From: DAOTZR01 sp034432595
GTDB lineage: Bacteria; Chloroflexota; Anaerolineae; B4-G1; SLSP01
Reading direction: 5' to 3'
Length of the DNA stretch: 58,143 nucleotides
NCBI GenBank assembly: GCA_034432595.1
Contig: DAOUBT010000064.1
Coordinates: 1-58,143, forward strand
A program made the translations under genes and the position numbers. Shown in pieces: positions 32,968 through 41,378 of this stretch. The notes beneath the pieces are model-generated. The model did not search any database and had not been told where the DNA came from. It was given only the letters and a program-made list of their open reading frames with translations. Each line of letters begins with the position of its first letter. Position 1 is the stretch's first letter.

Positions 32968-34323
32968 ATGAACCGCAAAGTCTTCGCTTTAGTCAGTCTT
33001 CTTATGCTGGTCTCCATGGTACTGGCGGCCTGCAAACCGACGGCCACCCCGACGCAACAGCCCAGTGGCGGCACAACGCAGCCGACCGGCGGGGAAGAAA
33101 TTACCCTGCGCTGGCGCACCCGCCCCGACAATCAAGCGGAAATTGATGTCTACCAAAGCGTGAGCAACGACCTGGACGCGGCCTGGCCTGAGGTCAAGCT
33201 GGTGTACGAACCGGGTGGTAGCGAGACCTCCAGCTATCAGGACGTGCTGAAGACCGAAATTGGTGCCGGCACCGCACCGGATGTGTTCTGGATTCCGGGC
33301 ACGGACGTGGCCGATTTCGCCACGCGCGGCCTGATCATGAATCTTTACGACATGGCCAAGAACACGCCGGGGTTCAACGTGAATGATTTCTATCCCGGCC
33401 CCATGTATCACCTGACCTTCAACCCCGAAACCGGCAAGTCCGGTGCGGATAGCGGCGCGCTGTGGGGCCTGCCGCGCGATGTTTCGACCTTCGTGCTCTA
33501 CCTCAACCTGGACCTGATTAACGAGGCCGGTGCGCCCGATCCGCGCGAGCTGGCGAAGGAAGGCAAGTGGACGTGGGATGCCTTCATGGACGTGGCGCGC
33601 AAGGTTGCGGCGCTGGGTCCGGACATCTACGGTTACGGCGCGAACGCCTGGTGGGGCCCCTACGGGGTGTGGATCAATGCTGCGGGTGGCAGCTTCTTCA
33701 ACGCTGACCGCACCGCCTGCGCGCTGGATACACCGGAAGCCATCGCCGGCCTGGACTTCGAGCGCAAGCTCTACGCCGAAGGCAATCTGGCTGTGCCTTA
33801 CGGCGAGGACTCTGAGCCGCCCTTCATGGCGGGCAAGGTGGCGATGTTCCAGAACGGCCGCTGGGCAACCCCCGGTGTGCGCGCGAGCGCCAAGTTCAAC
33901 TGGGACGTGGTCGAGCTTCCCATGGGGCCGAAGGGCATGGGCAACTGGCTCTTCTGGGGCGCGTATGTGGTCAACGCCAACACCAAGCACCCCGAAGAGG
34001 CCTGGAAGCTGGTGCAGATGCTGACCACGGCCGAGACGCAGGGCAAGATCTCCGCGCTGGGCACGAACATCCCCAGCCGCGTGAGTCAGGAAGCGCTGGA
34101 TAAGTTCCTCACCTTCACCCCGCCGCAGAACAATCAGGCCTTCCTGAATGGCATCGCCGACAAGAACAAGCCGACCGCCGAAGGTCCGCTGTGGGCCGGT
34201 AGCTGGCCGGAGTACGATCGCATCATGGGCGACAAGGTTACCGCCGTGCTCAAGGGACAACTGAGCATCGAGGACTTCAAGGCGACGATCTGCGCCGAAG
34301 CGAATAAAGCGTTCCAGAAGTAA
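32968..34323 (+). CDS. Sugar ABC transporter substrate-binding lipoprotein
   Basis: A 451-residue extracellular solute-binding protein of the family-1 (maltose-type) class. Signal peptide and lipobox VLAAC with lipidated Cys22, then a Thr/Gln/Gly linker, then two lobes: GAGTAPDVFWIPGTDVADFA (first lobe), ALWGLPRDVSTFVLYLN, the hinge FMAGKVAMFQNGRW, and HPEEAWKLVQML. Aromatic residues such as WW in ANAWWGPYG may stack on a sugar ring. AGGAGG precedes the ATG. A 12-bp hairpin follows the gene and likely makes it the most abundant part of the operon. Confidence 0.95.
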   Translation: MNRKVFALVSLLMLVSMVLAACKPTATPTQQPSGGTTQPTGGEEITLRWRTRPDNQAEIDVYQSVSNDLDAAWPEVKLVYEPGGSETSSYQDVLKTEIGAGTAPDVFWIPGTDVADFATRGLIMNLYDMAKNTPGFNVNDFYPGPMYHLTFNPETGKSGADSGALWGLPRDVSTFVLYLNLDLINEAGAPDPRELAKEGKWTWDAFMDVARKVAALGPDIYGYGANAWWGPYGVWINAAGGSFFNADRTACALDTPEAIAGLDFERKLYAEGNLAVPYGEDSEPPFMAGKVAMFQNGRWATPGVRASAKFNWDVVELPMGPKGMGNWLFWGAYVVNANTKHPEEAWKLVQMLTTAETQGKISALGTNIPSRVSQEALDKFLTFTPPQNNQAFLNGIADKNKPTAEGPLWAGSWPEYDRIMGDKVTAVLKGQLSIEDFKATICAEANKAFQK

Positions 34324-34333
34324 CAACGCCGAT

Positions 34334-34366
34334 TGTGGGGCGGGGCCAGCGTGACCCCGCCCCACA
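34334..34366 (+). terminator. Intra-operon hairpin after the binding-protein gene
   Basis: TGTGGGGCGGGG (34334-34345), nine-base loop, CCCCGCCCCACA (34355-34366). No T-run follows, so it is more likely to stabilise the upstream mRNA or partly attenuate than to stop transcription. The gap to the permease is 165 bases with no other gene. Confidence 0.75.
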
Positions 34367-34488
34367 CCACCCTCATCAGGTTAGAGAACAGTGAGGAGAG
34401 AGTAGGCTAAGGGGATAGCGCCTGGCGTCCTGCTCCCTGCTCACTACGCTCTACGAATCATGCGTGATGCTTTAGCGAGGATGATACC

Positions 34489-36153
34489 ATGAACAATCCA
34501 ACCCAAGCTCAAGTACCGGGCTGGTTTTTCCGCGTCCTGACCATCTGGCATGGCGCCATGGCGCTGGGCGGAGCGGCTGCAGCGCTGGCCATGACGCGCG
34601 TGGCTCTCGTCCCTAATGCAGCGTGGCTGTCGTGGATTTTTGCGGCCGTGCTGCTCCTCCTGGCGGTGGCAAACGGCATAGCCGCGTTTTTCTTAACCCG
34701 CCAGCCATCCAGGGGATGGCTCGTCGGCCTGTTGACGAATTACGCGGGCGCCATGTTGCTGACCCTGGCCCTGTTCCAGAGCCTGAACCTGTTCCTGGGG
34801 ATTGACGCGCTGGCCGAATACTTCGGGCGCGGGCTGCCGGCCCTGGCAGGGATGCTGGTGGGCTATCTGATTTACGCCGTGGGGGATCGTTACCCGAATC
34901 GCTATCAGCTTGAGATGCGCTATCGGCGCCTGGGTAAAGCGGTGATGGGTGTGAGCGCCGTGATCTTCGTGCTCGTGACCAACCTCATCCCCTGGATGAT
35001 CAGTCTCCTGCCACAGTGGGTAAAACCGTTGAACCTCACCCTGACGCTGGTCGCGGCGCTGATGGGGGTGATGGCGTGGGCCATGCAACGCGATGGCGTG
35101 GCGCAGGCCCTGCACGTCAGTAACGCCCAGACCGAAACGGTGAGCGGTTTCATGTTTCTGGCGCCGAACCTGCTCGGCTTTTTGATTTTCTTCGCCGGCC
35201 CACTGCTCTTTTCGTTCTACGTCAGTTTGACGGATTGGGATGCTTTCGGTACCAAAAACTGGGTGGGTCTGGCAAACTATCAGAAGATCTTCAGCGTGAC
35301 CATCGCCCCGTTAGAGACGGCCACGCAGCCCATGGCTGAGGTCGTGGACGCGAGTGTTTACGATGAGTTGACGCGCTTTTCGGTGTTCGGGCGGCATTTT
35401 GTGGTCGGCGCGCGTGACCGCCTTTTCTGGATTGCGCTGGGCAATACGCTGGTTTTCAGTGTCCTGGTGTTGCTGCTGAGCATCATCCCCGCTCTGTTCC
35501 TGGCCAATGTGCTCAACAGCAAGATACCAGGGATGAAGTTCTTCCGTGCGGTGTATTTCCTGCCAAGCATCGCCGCGGTGGTAGGGGTGGCGCTCATCTG
35601 GCAGTGGCTCTACAACGCCACCATCGGCTACATCAACTACTTCATCACCCTGGGGGTGAATTTCCTCAACAGGACGTTTGGGGCGGGGATTGTGGACCCG
35701 CAAATCAAATGGCTCTCGGATACCCACACGGCGCTGCTGGCCATCGTCATCATGACGGCCTGGCAGACGCTGGGCTTTAACGCGGTGCTCTTCCTCGCTG
35801 GCCTGCAGAACATCCCCGGTGAGCTATACGAGGCGGCAACGGTGGACGGCGCGGGATCGTGGCAGCGCTTCTGGAAGATTACCCTGCCGCTGCTCGCACC
35901 GACGACCTTCTTTGTGGTGAGCACAACGGCCATCAAAGCGCTGCAGGCCTTCGAGCAGGTGTTCATTGCCACCAATCCGCCCGGCGGACCCAACAACGCC
36001 ACGCTGACGGTGGTGCTCTACCTGTATCAAAACGGCTTCCAGCGCTTCAAGCAGGGTTACGCCTCCGCCACGGCGTGGGTGTTGTTCTTGATTATCTTCC
36101 TGGTAACCCTGGCACAGTTCCAGCGGCAGCGTGCCGACGGCGAGGCTTTTTAG
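34489..36153 (+). CDS. Sugar ABC permease, MalF type, with long N-terminal membrane extension
   Basis: A 554-residue inner-membrane permease, versus about 300 for most single-core MalF-like proteins. Residues 1-210 are an extra hydrophobic module with about six predicted spans and no match I recognise. The permease core begins near 215 (VSGFMFLAPNLLGFLIFF) and has the cytoplasmic EAA loop ELYEAATVDGAGSWQRFWKI, which contacts the ATPase. A loop of about 60 residues after the first core span is also enlarged. It pairs with the MalG-type permease at 36164. No ATPase gene is nearby, so a shared MsmX/UgpC-like ATPase is expected elsewhere. Confidence 0.92.
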   Translation: MNNPTQAQVPGWFFRVLTIWHGAMALGGAAAALAMTRVALVPNAAWLSWIFAAVLLLLAVANGIAAFFLTRQPSRGWLVGLLTNYAGAMLLTLALFQSLNLFLGIDALAEYFGRGLPALAGMLVGYLIYAVGDRYPNRYQLEMRYRRLGKAVMGVSAVIFVLVTNLIPWMISLLPQWVKPLNLTLTLVAALMGVMAWAMQRDGVAQALHVSNAQTETVSGFMFLAPNLLGFLIFFAGPLLFSFYVSLTDWDAFGTKNWVGLANYQKIFSVTIAPLETATQPMAEVVDASVYDELTRFSVFGRHFVVGARDRLFWIALGNTLVFSVLVLLLSIIPALFLANVLNSKIPGMKFFRAVYFLPSIAAVVGVALIWQWLYNATIGYINYFITLGVNFLNRTFGAGIVDPQIKWLSDTHTALLAIVIMTAWQTLGFNAVLFLAGLQNIPGELYEAATVDGAGSWQRFWKITLPLLAPTTFFVVSTTAIKALQAFEQVFIATNPPGGPNNATLTVVLYLYQNGFQRFKQGYASATAWVLFLIIFLVTLAQFQRQRADGEAF

Positions 36154-36163
36154 GAGGGCGGCG

Positions 36164-37366
36164 ATGATCAAATCCATGCGAGTAACAACGATTTTGCGCA
36201 ATACCCTCACCTATTTTGTGCTGAGCTTTTTCGCCTTTATCATGCTCTTCCCGTTTATCTACATGCTTTTCACGTCCTTCAAGCTGCCCAAGGACACCTT
36301 CCGCTACCCACCGCGGCTTCTGCCGCGCGACCCGGTTTACACAACTGTGCCTGGCTACGAGGGCGAGCGGCCTCTCTATTACGTCACCTATCAGGGCGAA
36401 CAGCGAGCCTTCGCGCTGGTGGAGGAAAACATCCGCGTGGGGATCTTCGCCGCGCCGGAGGCCCCTGATGTGCGCTACGAGGCCTTCCTGAGCGACGTCA
36501 CGCCGACGGGCGAAACAGCGACGCTGAACGGTGAAACGGTGGACTTATACCGCGTGCCGGTGGAGGGGGAACTCCGTGTTCTGGCCAAGGTGGGGCAAAC
36601 GGCGAAAGGGCGCTTCGTCAACCCCGACAATCCCGCCGAACAGGCGTTCCAGGTGGTACGCCTGAGTCAGCCGGTAGAGAAGCTCTCGGCCCATCCTGAA
36701 AACTATAGGGAAGTGATGGCGTTGCAGGGGATGGATCGCAGTCTGACCAACACGATTCTGGTCACCGTGCTCGTCGTGGTCGGACAGCTCATCACATCGG
36801 TATTGGGTGGGTACGCTTTTGCGCGCCTGCGTTTTCCGGGGCGGGATCAGATCTTCCTGGTCTATCTGGGGACGATTATGATTCCCTTTGTGGTGTTGAT
36901 TATCCCCCTGTACCAGCTCATGGTCTGGCTGGGTTGGGTGGATAAAATCGCCTCGCTGGTCGTGCCGTGGGTCTTCACGGCTTACGGGACGTTTATGATC
37001 CGGCAATTCATGCTTTCCATCCCGCGTGAAATCGAGGAGGCGGCGCTGATTGACGGGGCCACGCGCCTGCAAATTTTGAGCAAGATTTTCCTGCCCGCCA
37101 TCACGCCCGCCCTGGCGACACAGGCGACGTTTTCTTTCCTGTATGCCTGGAACAGTTTTGTGTGGCCGCTGCTGGTCATCAACACGGGGAACGGAAAATC
37201 GCACGTGTTGACGCTCTCCCTGAACATGTTGCGCGGACGCGCTTCCGATAGCCCCAACCTGATTCTGGCGGGCGCGGCCATCGCCGTGCTGCCGCCGCTC
37301 CTCGTCTTTATCCTGGCGCAACGCTACTACATCGAAAGCGTCACCAGCAGCGGGGTTAAGGGATAA
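36164..37366 (+). CDS. Sugar ABC permease, MalG type, with inserted extracytoplasmic domain
   Basis: A 400-residue permease, longer than the usual 270-300. After the first span (about 15-38) comes an insert of about 120 residues (55-175), beta-rich with YYVTYQGEQRAFALVEEN and ETATLNGETVDLYRVP. The topology puts it outside the membrane, where it could contact the binding protein. The core follows from 193, with the EAA loop IEEAALIDGATRLQIL. The start is ATG 36164, ten bases after the MalF-type stop, with AGGAGG. It is the last gene of the uptake operon, closed by the hairpin at 37412. Confidence 0.93.
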   Translation: MIKSMRVTTILRNTLTYFVLSFFAFIMLFPFIYMLFTSFKLPKDTFRYPPRLLPRDPVYTTVPGYEGERPLYYVTYQGEQRAFALVEENIRVGIFAAPEAPDVRYEAFLSDVTPTGETATLNGETVDLYRVPVEGELRVLAKVGQTAKGRFVNPDNPAEQAFQVVRLSQPVEKLSAHPENYREVMALQGMDRSLTNTILVTVLVVVGQLITSVLGGYAFARLRFPGRDQIFLVYLGTIMIPFVVLIIPLYQLMVWLGWVDKIASLVVPWVFTAYGTFMIRQFMLSIPREIEEAALIDGATRLQILSKIFLPAITPALATQATFSFLYAWNSFVWPLLVINTGNGKSHVLTLSLNMLRGRASDSPNLILAGAAIAVLPPLLVFILAQRYYIESVTSSGVKG

Positions 37367-37411
37367 GGAAGCTTCACGCAGGCCATCCACCCACACGTTG
37401 CGCTGAATCAG

Positions 37412-37446
37412 ACCCCCCCCCAGGCGTCATGCACCTGGGGGGTGGT
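37412..37446. terminator. Terminator between the ABC operon and a convergent lipoprotein gene
   Basis: CCCCCCAGG and CCTGGGGGG arms around a nine-base loop (CGTCATGCA, 37425-37433). It lies between convergent stops at 37366 and 37457. T-runs are poor on both strands. Confidence 0.7.
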
Positions 37447-37456
37447 TAGTGAGGAC

Positions 37457-38086
37457 CTATTCCTGATTGATGCTCAACGTGTAGAGCATGTAGCTCAACA
37501 GTTTGAAGGTGTCGGGGGTGATTTTGGTGGGCAGCTCGGACACCATGAACGCGATGCGCAGCGCTTTCTCATCAACCGGTATGGTGATGACATAGGTGCT
37601 CAATCCAAACAAACTATCGTAAAAAGCGGCGCTCATCCCCGACCAGAATTCAGTGCGCACCACCCGACCGGACGCGAAACACTCTGGCGACGTGGCGCAA
37701 TCCAGGACGGTAACTTGCACTTGAATGCCACCCGGCGGCAAGGCGCCTTCCTCATCCAGCGCGCTGTAAAGCATACCGCAATTGCTGGTAAGCGGCTCAT
37801 AATCCATGAGCCATTGCTGCGGGTAGTGCATCTGATAGACGTACTCGCCGCTTTGCGTGCTGATGGATCCCTCGCACACTTGCCAGATGATATCGGCAGG
37901 CTGTTCAGCCTGGGGCGTGAGGATGGCAATTTCCGGACGGACGGGGCTGGACGCGAGTGTGGGTGTCGCTGTCGCCGCGGGGGGTGTGGCGGTGGCGATG
38001 GGAGTGGGCGCAGGCGTGGCGGACGGGGTCGCCGAGCAGGCGGTGAGCAGGAGCAACAGGACTAACCCAAGCGCCAAAGGTTTCAT
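37457..38086 (-). CDS. Hypothetical lipoprotein
   Basis: A 209-residue secreted lipoprotein: signal peptide with lipobox LLTAC, lipidated Cys17, a Thr/Pro/Ala linker (TPAPTPIATATPP), then a soluble domain of about 150 residues with three Cys (VCEGS, NCGMLY, LDCATSPEC). No family recognised. I use ATG 38086; GTG 38101 overlaps the TGA of the repeat protein gene (GTGA) and is also possible, which would make translation coupled. It follows that gene on the same strand, so the two are likely one unit acting at the envelope. Confidence 0.8.
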   Translation of the reverse strand: MKPLALGLVLLLLLTACSATPSATPAPTPIATATPPAATATPTLASSPVRPEIAILTPQAEQPADIIWQVCEGSISTQSGEYVYQMHYPQQWLMDYEPLTSNCGMLYSALDEEGALPPGGIQVQVTVLDCATSPECFASGRVVRTEFWSGMSAAFYDSLFGLSTYVITIPVDEKALRIAFMVSELPTKITPDTFKLLSYMLYTLSINQE

Positions 38087-38097
38087 CGCAAAACGCC

Positions 38098-38544
38098 TCA
38101 CTTCCGCTTATCCAGCAGGAATTTGAAGAGGCCGAGCACGGCGCCCAGCGCCGCACCGAAAGCCAGCGCCGCGCGCCAGTCCACAAGTACCTGCGCATCG
38201 CCCTGCACATCGCCCAGGGCCACCGCGATGAAGCTATCCTGCGCGGTGACGCTATCGGCAATGACAAGACCTACCCCGCCATTCTCCAGCGTCGCGCTAT
38301 CGGATAAAATAATCCCCACCCCGCCATCTTCCACCGAAACGCCATCCGCGCGCACGATGCCGATGCCGCCATCCTGCAAGGAAAGGGTGCGCGCGTTGGC
38401 CTTGCCGATGCCGCCATTTTCCAGCATGAGGGTCTCCGCGTGCGCTTCCTGCACAACCCCGTTGGTGACGTTCACGTTCACACCCTGAACGGTGTGCATC
38501 TCGCCGGAGACTTCAAGGGTTTCCTGTTCCGGATCTTCGACCAT
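38098..38544 (-). CDS. 15-residue-repeat solenoid-like protein with C-terminal membrane anchor
   Basis: A 148-residue protein with no recognised domain. Residues 21-110 consist of six consecutive 15-residue repeats. Four contain the core [LV][EQ][DN]GG[IV]G, for example AETLMLENGGIGKAN, ARTLSLQDGGIGIVR, ADGVSVEDGGVGIIL and SDSATLENGGVGLVI; the first and last are degenerate. Fixed spacing and alternating hydrophobics suggest a small beta-solenoid. Residues about 122-143 (WRAALAFGAALGAVLGLFKF) form one membrane span followed by DKRK. There is no signal peptide, so the repeats probably face the cytoplasm. AAAGGAGG precedes ATG 38544. It is co-directional with and touching the lipoprotein gene. 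Confidence 0.8.
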   Translation of the reverse strand: MVEDPEQETLEVSGEMHTVQGVNVNVTNGVVQEAHAETLMLENGGIGKANARTLSLQDGGIGIVRADGVSVEDGGVGIILSDSATLENGGVGLVIADSVTAQDSFIAVALGDVQGDAQVLVDWRAALAFGAALGAVLGLFKFLLDKRK

Positions 38545-38780
38545 GGTTTGCCTCCTTTTCGATTGTGGAAATCTTCGCGCTAAGTATAAGGCGGATAGAG
38601 GAGGAGTCAAATCAGGCCCCCCAAGAACATGAGGGTTCTTGCTGAAAAATCCAAACTCCAGGGAGGCCATCGCCCACCCAACCAAGCAACCTGCTCAGGT
38701 TTTGCTCCCCTTGATACAATCACAACGGGCCGACCGGGAGGACCCCACCTCCACCCCGCACTGCCCAGGGGTAAAATAAA

Positions 38781-38810
38781 GGGTGGGCAAAGCAATGCCT
38801 TTGCCCACCC
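38781..38810. repeat. Dispersed GC-rich palindrome after the EF-G gene
   Basis: GGGTGGGCAAAG (38781-38792), six-base loop, CTTTGCCCACCC (38799-38810). Same family as the hairpin at 41124-41154. Placed 28 bases beyond the EF-G2 stop, it may act as its terminator. The other part of 38545-38780 has no gene or strong signal. Confidence 0.7.
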
Positions 38811-38837
38811 CCAAAATTGGCAACCAATCCAGCCGGT

Positions 38838-40916
38838 TTACTCTTCCGGCTCTTCCTGCTCGATCTTAGCCTGCGCGATAATCTGTTGCGCGATATGCGC
38901 GGGCACGGGATCGTAGTGCGAGAACTCCATCGAGAACACACCACGGCCCTGCGTGATGGCGCGCAGATTCGTCGCGTACTGCATCATCTCGGCCAGCGGG
39001 GCCTGCGCGATGACCACACTGCGACGCCCGTGCTGTTCGATGCCCTGCACGCGCGCGCGGCGCGTGTTCAGGTCGGACATCACATCACCCGTGTAATCTT
39101 CCGGCACCATGATGCGGAAAATGTAAATCGGCTCCAGCAGTACCGGACCAGCGCCCTGGAAGGCCAGCTTGAAGCACTCACGACCGGCAATCTGGAAGGC
39201 GATATCCTTGGAGTCTACCGGGTGCTCTTTACCGTCCGTAATGGCCACCCGCACATCCACCACCGGGTAACCGGCGATGACGCCGCGCTCCATGACACTG
39301 CGCACGCCCTTTTCAATCGAGGGCATGAAGGACGAAGAAATGTGCCCGCCGAACACTTCCCACACATAATCGAAACCGGCATTGCGCTCCAGCGGCTCCA
39401 CGCGCATGTGCACTTCCGCGAACTGACCGGCGCCACCGGACTGCTTCTTGTGGCGATACTGCGCCGTGTTCGTCTTGGTGATGGTCTCGCGGTACGGAAT
39501 CTTGGGCGTGCGGATCTCCAGGTTCACGCCGAAGCGGCTCGCCATGCGGCGCACCGCCGTATCCACGTGCGCGTCGCCCATGCCGGAAAGAATCGTTTCG
39601 CGCGTGACCGGATCGGGCGTCCAGTGCAGCGTCGGATCCTCTTCGCAAATGCGCGTGAGCGTCGAACCCATCTTCGCCGTATCCGCCTTCGTCTTGGGAT
39701 ACACGGCCACGCTGTACAGAGGATGCGGGAAGTTCGGCCCGCTCAACTTCAACACGTTATCGCGCGCGCACAACGTGTCGCCGGTCAGCGTCACGCTCAT
39801 CTTGGAGACCACGCCAATATCCCCGGCGTGCAGGCGCTCCATGGGGATAAGCTCCTTACCCATCGGAACGCTCGTTTGCCCAAGGCGGTCATCCTGCCCC
39901 TCACGGGCGTTGTAGAGCGTGCTCCCGGTATTGACCACCCCACCGTACACGCGGAAGTAGGTCAGCTTACCCACGTAAGGATCCGCCGCAGTCTTGAAGA
40001 CCAGCACCGCCAGCGGAGAGGTGTCGCTCACGGGATAAGACACCTTCTCGCCCTGCGGCGTCTCGGCAGTGAACTCACCACGATCCGCCGGCGACGGGGC
40101 CAGCGCCTTCAACACATCAAGCAGATGCTTCACACCGACCATGCTGTTACCGGCCAGGGCCACCACGGGCACCACGGCGCGCTTGAGGATACTCTGTCGC
40201 AGACCATGCAGTACCTCATCCGGCGTCAGTTCCTCGCCCTCAAGGTACTTCATAATCAGCTCGTCATCGCCTTCAGCCGCGGCTTCAATCACAGCCACGC
40301 GCGCTTCCTCGACCGCATCCGCCATCGCCGCGGGAATCGCCGCGGGATCGCCGTTCGGCCCCATGTACGCCTTGCCCTCAATCACATCCACAACGCCTTT
40401 GAAATCCGCCTGAGCGCCAATCGGCAGCACAATCGGCACAAAGCGGGCATCGGCGAAATACTCACCCAGGGATTTGAGCGCTTTCTCGAAATTCGCGTTT
40501 TCGCGGTCCATTTTGTTGACGAGCACCATCACGGGCACGCCTTCTTCCGCGGCGTAATCCCACGTCAACTCCGTACCCACTTCGACGCCCGCCGCAGCAT
40601 CCACCACCACCGCGGCCAGATCCGCCACGCGCAACGCGCTGCGCACCTCACCCACAAAATCCGTATAACCGGGCGTATCGAGCAGATTGATCTTGCAGTC
40701 GCCCCACTCCACCGGCGCAATGCTCAAGCTGAGCGAAATCTTACGCCGGATTTCCTCTTCGTCGTAATCCAACACCGTGTTGCCATCGGTGACGCTGCCG
40801 CGGCGCTTGATCGCACCGGACACAAATAACATGGACTCGGCCAGGGTTGTCTTCCCCGACCCGCTGTGCCCCACGAACGCGACATTGCGCAATTGTGGCG
40901 TGGTATACTCTTTCAT
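38838..40916 (-). CDS. Elongation factor G-like GTPase (EF-G2 type)
   Basis: A 692-residue translational GTPase with G1 GHSGSGKTTL (16-25; normal EF-G has AHIDAGKTT), G3 DTPGYTDF, G4 NKMD and all five EF-G domains through the C-terminal FSHYDPVPAHIAQ block. The G1 form and lone position away from rpsL, rpsG and tuf mark it as the EF-G2 paralogue, whose role is not settled (ribosome translocation under special conditions or recycling). A consensus promoter lies at 41014-41041. It ends EQEEPEE, an acidic tail. Monocistronic. Confidence 0.93.
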   Translation of the reverse strand: MKEYTTPQLRNVAFVGHSGSGKTTLAESMLFVSGAIKRRGSVTDGNTVLDYDEEEIRRKISLSLSIAPVEWGDCKINLLDTPGYTDFVGEVRSALRVADLAAVVVDAAAGVEVGTELTWDYAAEEGVPVMVLVNKMDRENANFEKALKSLGEYFADARFVPIVLPIGAQADFKGVVDVIEGKAYMGPNGDPAAIPAAMADAVEEARVAVIEAAAEGDDELIMKYLEGEELTPDEVLHGLRQSILKRAVVPVVALAGNSMVGVKHLLDVLKALAPSPADRGEFTAETPQGEKVSYPVSDTSPLAVLVFKTAADPYVGKLTYFRVYGGVVNTGSTLYNAREGQDDRLGQTSVPMGKELIPMERLHAGDIGVVSKMSVTLTGDTLCARDNVLKLSGPNFPHPLYSVAVYPKTKADTAKMGSTLTRICEEDPTLHWTPDPVTRETILSGMGDAHVDTAVRRMASRFGVNLEIRTPKIPYRETITKTNTAQYRHKKQSGGAGQFAEVHMRVEPLERNAGFDYVWEVFGGHISSSFMPSIEKGVRSVMERGVIAGYPVVDVRVAITDGKEHPVDSKDIAFQIAGRECFKLAFQGAGPVLLEPIYIFRIMVPEDYTGDVMSDLNTRRARVQGIEQHGRRSVVIAQAPLAEMMQYATNLRAITQGRGVFSMEFSHYDPVPAHIAQQIIAQAKIEQEEPEE

Positions 40917-40956
40917 CCGTTTTCCCTCCAGAATTGTGGCTGATAACTCAAAGAAA

Positions 40957-40974
40957 GACGGCCCGGAGGCCGTC
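40957..40974 (-). promoter_or_regulatory. Short leader hairpin before EF-G2
   Basis: GACGGCC (40957-40963), CGGA tetraloop, GGCCGTC (40968-40974). It lies in the untranslated leader between the promoter (41014-41041) and the ATG (40916). Confidence 0.5.
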
Positions 40975-41013
40975 GTTAGTCCTGATCATGCTCCTTATAA
41001 TGGACAGAAAGCT

Positions 41014-41041
41014 ATTTTAAATCATTTCCGCGGAATGTCAA
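41014..41041 (-). promoter_or_regulatory. Consensus promoter of the EF-G2 gene
   Basis: Minus strand: TTGACA (41041-41036), 16-base spacer, TAAAAT (41019-41014). The spacer holds the 10-bp palindrome TTCCGCGGAA (41026-41035), a possible operator. Confidence 0.8.
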
Positions 41042-41062
41042 AGCCCAAAACAAAGTGGGTGC

Positions 41063-41244
41063 AAAATTCGGTAACCGCTTAGCCTGCTGAGTTCCGATGC
41101 AATAGACCATTCAGGTGGGGTCAGGGTGGGCGAAGTCATGGCCTTCGCCCACCCCCCTGCATGTTGAAATCATCAAAAACCCTTAAAATCAGCGGTGATT
41201 TCAATGGCTATCCTGGTGCTGAAGGTAAGCAGTTACAAAATTCG
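41063..41244. mobile_element. Complete MITE-like element with 8-bp target duplication
   Basis: The element is 41071-41236 (166 bp), bounded by AAAATTCG at 41063-41070 and again at 41237-41244. Its ends are inverted repeats, GTAACCGCTTAGCC on the left and, read inward from the right, GTAACTGCTTACC. Inside are a GC-rich 12-bp hairpin (GGGTGGGCGAAG, 41124-41154) and an AT-rich module (TTAAAATC...GATTTCAA, about 41188-41208). It has no open frame, so it must have been moved by a transposase encoded elsewhere. An 8-bp duplication fits several IS families and I cannot pick one. Fragments occur across the window. Confidence 0.85.
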
Positions 41245-41352
41245 GATCTTATCCTGGGACGGCAGCCACCCGCTTTCGGTTCAAGCGCTTTCCAAAATGC
41301 TCCCCTGCGGAACGCCCCCCTGGCTGGGCTGGCCTGAAATTCAACCATAACG

Positions 41353-41361
41353 TGGTATAAT
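41353..41361 (+). promoter_or_regulatory. Extended -10 promoter of the RNA ligase-like gene
   Basis: TGG-TATAAT at 41353-41361; CTGAAA (41334-41339) may serve as a weak -35 with a 16-base spacer. ATG follows at 41379 behind TTGGAGGAA. Confidence 0.65.
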
Positions 41362-41378
41362 TTCTTTTGGAGGAACCG

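Noticed and set aside
34334..34366. Hairpin as another copy of the dispersed element
   Set aside because: The stem sequence differs (GTGGGGCGGGG) and none of the flanking modules is present.
38817..40829. 670-residue open frame on the plus strand
   Set aside because: It lies antisense over the EF-G2 gene, is rich in His and Arg as expected from the complement of GC-rich codons, has no ribosome site and no recognisable motif.
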